Positions 60,473 to 64,000 of a stretch of 64,000 nt of DNA are shown piece by piece. The position numbers were made by a program, and so were the translations under genes. The stretch spans positions 62,001 to 126,000 of the forward strand of contig JAVBMA010000066.1 in NCBI GenBank assembly GCA_031553005.1. The letters are read 5' to 3'. This DNA comes from RGIG9379 sp031553005. GTDB taxonomy: Bacteria > Bacteroidota > Bacteroidia > Bacteroidales > Paludibacteraceae. The notes below the pieces were generated by a model. The model searched no databases. It saw nothing but the letters and a program-made list of their open reading frames with translations, and had not been told where the DNA came from. Each line of letters begins with the position of its first letter. Positions within the stretch are counted from its first letter, which is position 1.

Positions 60473-61239
60473 CATTTGAAGGATTGCTGACGGTAGTTTT
60501 CGATGCGTATTACCGTAAGACATTTCCGGATATGCTTCTGACCGAAACGGACGCTCTACCCCTCTTTTACGATGAAGTTTTCACTGTACATACGGACGCC
60601 GAAAAATCGAGTCGGGTATGGAAAGGGTTACAGCGCAAACTGTCCGAAAGTGCGCTACACGCCCTCTTTGTTTGCTGGTTGTCCGAACTGCCTCAAATTG
60701 ACACCCTTTTATTTTCCTATATCCGAAAAGCAATAGATGCTCCCCGGTCAATAGAACTGAACTTCGGCGATGCGGATGTACTGGAACTTTCCAAAGTCTG
60801 GAAAAAAGTAGACCGGGAACGGTTGCGTGTGATACAATTTCTTCGTTTTCAAAAAACAGCCGATGATACTTTCTTTGCTTGTATGGAACCACAGCACAAC
60901 GTTTTACCTTTGGTGACAAACCATCTTAAAGACCGTTTTCACGACCAGAAGTGGCTTTTATACGACATAAAAAGGGATTACGGATATTATTACGACCTGA
61001 AAGAAGTTACCGAAGTTTATCTGGACGAAAAGCAATGGGAATCAGGAAAATTGCGTGAAGAACTGATGGCGGAAGATGAAAAACTTTTTCAACAACTCTG
61101 GCAAACATATTTCCGCTCTATGACCATCAAAGAACGGATAAACCCCAAACTGCACAAACAAAACCTGCCTGTCCGTTTCTGGAAATACCTGACGGAAAAA
61201 CAGACTCCACCCGAAGAAAAAAATAATCTTTCCTCCTAG
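60448..61239 (+). CDS. TIGR03915-like DNA metabolism protein
   Basis: 263 residues from the ATG at 60448 (an in-frame GTG five codons earlier gives VKQS before the conserved MIIFIYDKTFEG). YDKTFEGLLTVVFDAYYRK and RFQKTADDTFFACMEP with HNVLPLVTNHLKDRF and YDIKRDYGYYYD are the family marks (DUF4130). It normally follows the TIGR03916 radical-SAM gene directly; together they are proposed to repair or modify DNA, chemistry unknown. Complete and apparently functional. Confidence 0.88.
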   Translation: MIIFIYDKTFEGLLTVVFDAYYRKTFPDMLLTETDALPLFYDEVFTVHTDAEKSSRVWKGLQRKLSESALHALFVCWLSELPQIDTLLFSYIRKAIDAPRSIELNFGDADVLELSKVWKKVDRERLRVIQFLRFQKTADDTFFACMEPQHNVLPLVTNHLKDRFHDQKWLLYDIKRDYGYYYDLKEVTEVYLDEKQWESGKLREELMAEDEKLFQQLWQTYFRSMTIKERINPKLHKQNLPVRFWKYLTEKQTPPEEKNNLSS

Positions 61240-61295
61240 AAACATTTTTTAGTCCTCTGTACGCAAAACTTTATATCACCCACTTTTGTTTAAAT

Positions 61296-61339
61296 AGGTG
61301 AAAGTTGAAAAGTAAGAGTTGAAAGTTGTGAATCAATAA
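61296..61339. repeat. family B repeat
   Basis: AGGTGAAAGTTGAAAAGTAA then GAGTTGAAAGTTG. Followed at 61357 by the family C leader of eno, the only place where both families are adjacent. Confidence 0.6.
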
Positions 61340-61356
61340 TCAATCAAACTAGCCAG

Positions 61357-61380
61357 CTTATAACTCGTAACTTGTAACTA
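61357..61380. repeat. family C leader repeat of eno
   Basis: CTTATAACTCGTAACTTGTA then ACTA, six bases before the eno start codon. Confidence 0.6.
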
Positions 61381-61386
61381 AAAAAC

Positions 61387-62685
61387 ATGGAAATAGCAGA
61401 AATTAAGGGGCGGGAAATTCTCGATTCGAGAGGAAACCCTACGGTAGAAGTGGATGTCAGGCTGGCAAATGGCATGTGCGGCAGGGCTGCCATGCCATCC
61501 GGAGCCTCAACGGGCGAACATGAAGCCATAGAACTCCGTGACGGTGATAAAAAACGGTACGGTGGCAAAGGTGTTACAAAAGCGGTTGACAACATAAATA
61601 AAATCATTGCCCCTGCCCTCATTGAAAAGCATGTATTGAATCAAATCGGGATTGATAAGAAAATGCTCCTTTTGGACGGAACGCCCAACAAGTCGAATCT
61701 GGGAGCCAATGCTATTCTCGGCGTCTCGCTGGCAGTAGCGAAAGCTGCCGCCAACTATTTGCAAATTCCGCTATACAGATATATCGGAGGTGTCAATTCC
61801 TACGTAATGCCTGTGCCTATGATGAATATAATTAACGGAGGTTCGCACTCCGATGCCCCGATTGCGTTTCAGGAGTTTATGATTCGTCCGGTCGGCGCAC
61901 CCTCTTTCCATGAAGCCCTGCGCATGGGCTCGGAAGTATTCCATACCCTCAAAAGCGTTTTACATGGGAGGGGATTAAACACGGCTGTCGGCGATGAAGG
62001 CGGCTTCGCTCCCGCCCTGCAGAATACGGAAGACGCTATAGAAACAATCATAAAAGCCATTGAAACGGCAGGATACAGGGCCGGAAAAGATATCACAATA
62101 GCGCTGGATTGTGCGGCTTCCGAGTTTTACCATAACGGCATTTACGATTATTCCATTTTCGAGGGAAAAAACGGAGCTAAAAAGATACAGGAAGAACAAA
62201 TTATTTACCTTGAAAACCTGGTAAATACCTATCCGATAGATTCGATAGAAGACGGTATGAGCGAAAACGATTGGATAGGTTGGAAAATCCTTACCGACAG
62301 AATCGGCAACAAATGCCAGCTTGTGGGAGACGACCTGTTTGTAACAAATGTGCAATTCCTGAAAAAAGGAATCGAAAACCGGTGTGCAAACTCCGTGCTG
62401 GTAAAAGTGAACCAAATCGGGACACTGACCGAAACGCTCGATACGATCGAAATGGCACACCGCAACGGCTACACTTCGGTAATTTCGCACCGGTCGGGCG
62501 AGACCGAAGATACTACCATTTCGGATATTGCCGTTGCCACCAATGCCGGACAAATCAAAACAGGCTCTTTAAGCCGCAGCGAACGGATTGCCAAATACAA
62601 CCAGTTGCTCCGTATTGAAGAGGAACTGGGTTCATATGCCGTTTACGGATATAAAAAGATTGAAAAAAGAAATACAATATTGTAA
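61387..62685 (+). CDS. eno: enolase
   Basis: 432 residues. Interconverts 2-phosphoglycerate and phosphoenolpyruvate in glycolysis and gluconeogenesis. IAEIKGREILDSRGNPTVEV and MPSGASTGEHEAIELRDGD (mobile loop) at the start; GGSHSDAPIAFQEFMIRPVG; VGDEGGFAP with catalytic Glu; metal ligands ALDCAASEFY, IEDGMSEND and LVGDDLFVTN; catalytic Lys in LVKVNQIGTLTET and ISHRSGETEDTTI. The ending matches the family. Promoter not clear; the leader is repeats. Confidence 0.98.
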   Translation: MEIAEIKGREILDSRGNPTVEVDVRLANGMCGRAAMPSGASTGEHEAIELRDGDKKRYGGKGVTKAVDNINKIIAPALIEKHVLNQIGIDKKMLLLDGTPNKSNLGANAILGVSLAVAKAAANYLQIPLYRYIGGVNSYVMPVPMMNIINGGSHSDAPIAFQEFMIRPVGAPSFHEALRMGSEVFHTLKSVLHGRGLNTAVGDEGGFAPALQNTEDAIETIIKAIETAGYRAGKDITIALDCAASEFYHNGIYDYSIFEGKNGAKKIQEEQIIYLENLVNTYPIDSIEDGMSENDWIGWKILTDRIGNKCQLVGDDLFVTNVQFLKKGIENRCANSVLVKVNQIGTLTETLDTIEMAHRNGYTSVISHRSGETEDTTISDIAVATNAGQIKTGSLSRSERIAKYNQLLRIEEELGSYAVYGYKKIEKRNTIL

Positions 62686-62690
62686 ATGAA

Positions 62691-62784
62691 TTAAGTAATT
62701 GATAAGATTTAATGACGTATTTAAACAAGTAGACAAGAATAAGGATGACTTGTTTATTCATTTACTAAAAATATAACAATGAAT
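62691..62784. repeat. family A interspersed repeat, copy 2
   Basis: Starts TTAAGTAATTGATAAGA right after eno and ends TTTACTAAAAATATAACAAT, the same ends as copy 1 at 13641, but the inside is shorter. Confidence 0.65.
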
Positions 62785-63111
62785 TTTTTATAAAACTTAA
62801 TTCCGGAAAGTGGGATTTTGTCTATTACTAATCTTTTTTTCCGGAATGCCCATTTAATCCTTAATTGAAATCTATCTGCCGGAACATGACTGAGCGTGAT
62901 TCTGCCTGTTTATGTAGCTAGTAATTTATCCGTTCGGTTTTTGTTCCGGTTTATTGAAAAAAACAATAGGAAATATAAATATTTTAGAATATTTTCTATC
63001 TATCGAATTTCATATAATAAGTAAGTGTTTAAAATTCTTATCCCAAAAAATCAGAATTCCTAAATCGGGACAGATTCCCATCTTTATAAACAAACTTTCA
63101 CCTTTCAATTC
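62785..63111. other. intergenic region after eno
   Basis: No gene. ATTCCGGAAA (62800) and TTTCCGGAAT (62832) could form a hairpin after eno. Confidence 0.35.
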
Positions 63112-63127
63112 TCAACTTTCAATTTCA
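63093..63127. repeat. family B repeat overlapping a gene end
   Basis: ACTTTCACCTTTCAATTCTC then AACTTTCAATT. It writes the stop and the last residues EIES of the pentapeptide-repeat gene. Confidence 0.55.
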
Positions 63128-63684
63128 ATATCATACTTGCGCAACAGACCCAATGCCCCTAATAGGGAAAAGCGGGCTTTTTTTATCCTGTTCACCTCCG
63201 GGTCAATGGAATAATTAAAGGAAGTCCGCAAATCGGCTTTTTCCAGTATTGTCATATAAAACGTACTCCTGTCGAGGTCGCAACCATCCAATACTGATTC
63301 AGTCATATCGCTCTCCGTAAAATCGACTTCCAACAAAGACGTATTCCTGAACTGAGTCTTTTTTATTTTCACCTGATAAAAAGAAGAGTGGTTCAGAATA
63401 CAGTTTTCAAAAGAGAGGGAAAGCCCGAATTTATTGCAATAATCGAAACGGAGCCCCAGCATCTTAGAGTCCGTAAACTTTACGTCCTTAAACGCCGTCT
63501 GGTTCAAATTTACCATACTTATGTTGCAGTTAACAAACTCACATTCCAAAAACTTCACATAAGACAAATCGGAGTTTGAGAAATCACAATTTATAAAAGT
63601 ACACTTCTCATACTCTCCTTTTGGAAGCGGATTGTCCGAAAAATCCTCTTTCCTGAATATCTCTTCTTCGATGTAAGCGGGCAT
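63112..63684 (-). CDS. pentapeptide-repeat protein
   Basis: 190 residues of A(D/N)LXX-like five-residue units: CTFINCDFSNSDLSYVKFLE, CEFVNCNISMVNLNQTAFKD, FTDSKMLGLRFDY, CILNHSSFYQVKIKKTQFRN, LLEVDFTESDMTESVLDGCD, LDRSTFYMTILEKADLRTSF. This makes a right-handed quadrilateral beta-helix, as in Qnr/MfpA-type DNA mimics that protect gyrase, but also in many proteins of unknown role; size and order are close to Qnr-like proteins of Bacteroidota. No signal peptide. Function not determined. Confidence 0.88.
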   Translation of the reverse strand: MPAYIEEEIFRKEDFSDNPLPKGEYEKCTFINCDFSNSDLSYVKFLECEFVNCNISMVNLNQTAFKDVKFTDSKMLGLRFDYCNKFGLSLSFENCILNHSSFYQVKIKKTQFRNTSLLEVDFTESDMTESVLDGCDLDRSTFYMTILEKADLRTSFNYSIDPEVNRIKKARFSLLGALGLLRKYDIEIES

Positions 63685-63878
63685 ATACTCTATCTTTTAT
63701 AAGTAATACAAAATTAACGGGCAGCTAATTTACAAAAAAGGAAAAAAGAAACCACAGCAGTAACTCTTTTAAGTACAAATCACCCTTTCTATTCCCTGCG
63801 GGAATAAACATAAATTACCTATGCAAGCCGCAGTCGCAGCTTCGAGTTAAAGAAGCTCTAAAGAAAAGCAAAAATTAC

Positions 63879-63886
63879 TATCTTTG
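63879..63886 (+). promoter_or_regulatory. -7 promoter element of the last gene
   Basis: TATCTTTG followed by CACC, 60 bases before the ATG. Confidence 0.5.
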
Positions 63887-63946
63887 CACCAACAATAACA
63901 AAATATAGAAAATATTCTAAACACATAACCCCTGAATATATTCAAT

Positions 63947-64000
63947 ATGAGAAAGAAAAGCGCCGGAATTTTATTTTACAAAATAATTAACGGAATTTCA
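63947..64000 (+). CDS. probable NUDIX hydrolase, 3' end outside window
   Basis: Only 18 codons are visible: MRKKSAGILFYKIINGIS. The KKSAGILFYK start is typical of the NUDIX family branch that begins MKKSAGILLYR and continues with the VLLVHPGGP segment, but the NUDIX box itself is outside, so the call is tentative. Confidence 0.5.
   Translation, partial: MRKKSAGILFYKIINGIS

Overview
The window looks like chromosome of an AT-rich member of the Bacteroidales, near the Dysgonomonadaceae/Porphyromonadaceae type. Pointers are the Bacteroidota -7 promoter element TAnnTTTG upstream of many genes, a type-B gliding/T9SS sorting domain at 19471-20889, a single-chain pyruvate:ferredoxin oxidoreductase, EFR1-type ferredoxin, AsmA-NfeD-FloA order, and LysM/OmpH-like envelope proteins usual in that group. 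No rRNA, tRNA, CRISPR array or insertion sequence was recognised. Both edges cut genes: an MBL-fold hydrolase on the left and a probable NUDIX hydrolase on the right.

Layout. 1-1654: MBL hydrolase and a ferredoxin-nitroreductase. 1655-3572: a 1.3 kb gene-free AT-rich stretch that carries two clusters of TACA-WW-TGTA palindromes and ends in an XRE-type regulator. 3793-8727: glycosyltransferase, aspS, two SDR oxidoreductases. 8876-13229: YgbA-like protein and a TolC/HlyD/MFS efflux operon (minus strand). 13786-18868: L,D-transpeptidase, AraC regulator, VOC protein, outer-membrane barrel and LysM protein. 19471-25144: T9SS cargo, small unknown protein, nifJ. 25382-27047: RelE-type toxin-antitoxin pair and an AAA ATPase, a compact accessory module. 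27400-33404: PAS-LuxR regulator, AsmA, NfeD, FloA, lipoprotein. 33444-39446: EFR1, ispE, universal stress protein, lytic transglycosylase, patatin, lipocalin-like lipoprotein. 39841-41787: DEAD-box helicase, cold-shock protein and RRM protein in one run, a likely cold/RNA-remodelling operon. 41952-50835: patatin, dapA, DUF6913-like, ligA, TPR protein, gyrA, all minus. 51703-55511: clpC and a BspA-like LRR protein. 55731-61239: a radical-SAM (TIGR03916-like) gene and its usual partner (TIGR03915-like), pulled apart by a DUF1016-family nuclease and an ATPase-TOPRIM protein. 61387-64000: enolase, pentapeptide-repeat protein, NUDIX start.

The most unusual points are these. (1) The nuclease + ATPase-TOPRIM cassette is bounded by a duplicated copy of the first codons of the downstream gene, so the insertion scar is visible. 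(2) The nuclease gene contains three in-frame 19-bp palindromes whose arms differ by compensatory changes, which suggests a small palindromic element living inside a coding sequence. (3) The toxin-antitoxin/ATPase module is bounded by a 45-bp direct repeat that is the nifJ promoter. (4) The XRE-type regulator has an operator array overlapping its own promoter. (5) Three families of short intergenic repeats recur across the window and even supply gene 3' ends and 5' leaders. All functional calls come from reading the translated sequences and family knowledge; no database search was possible.
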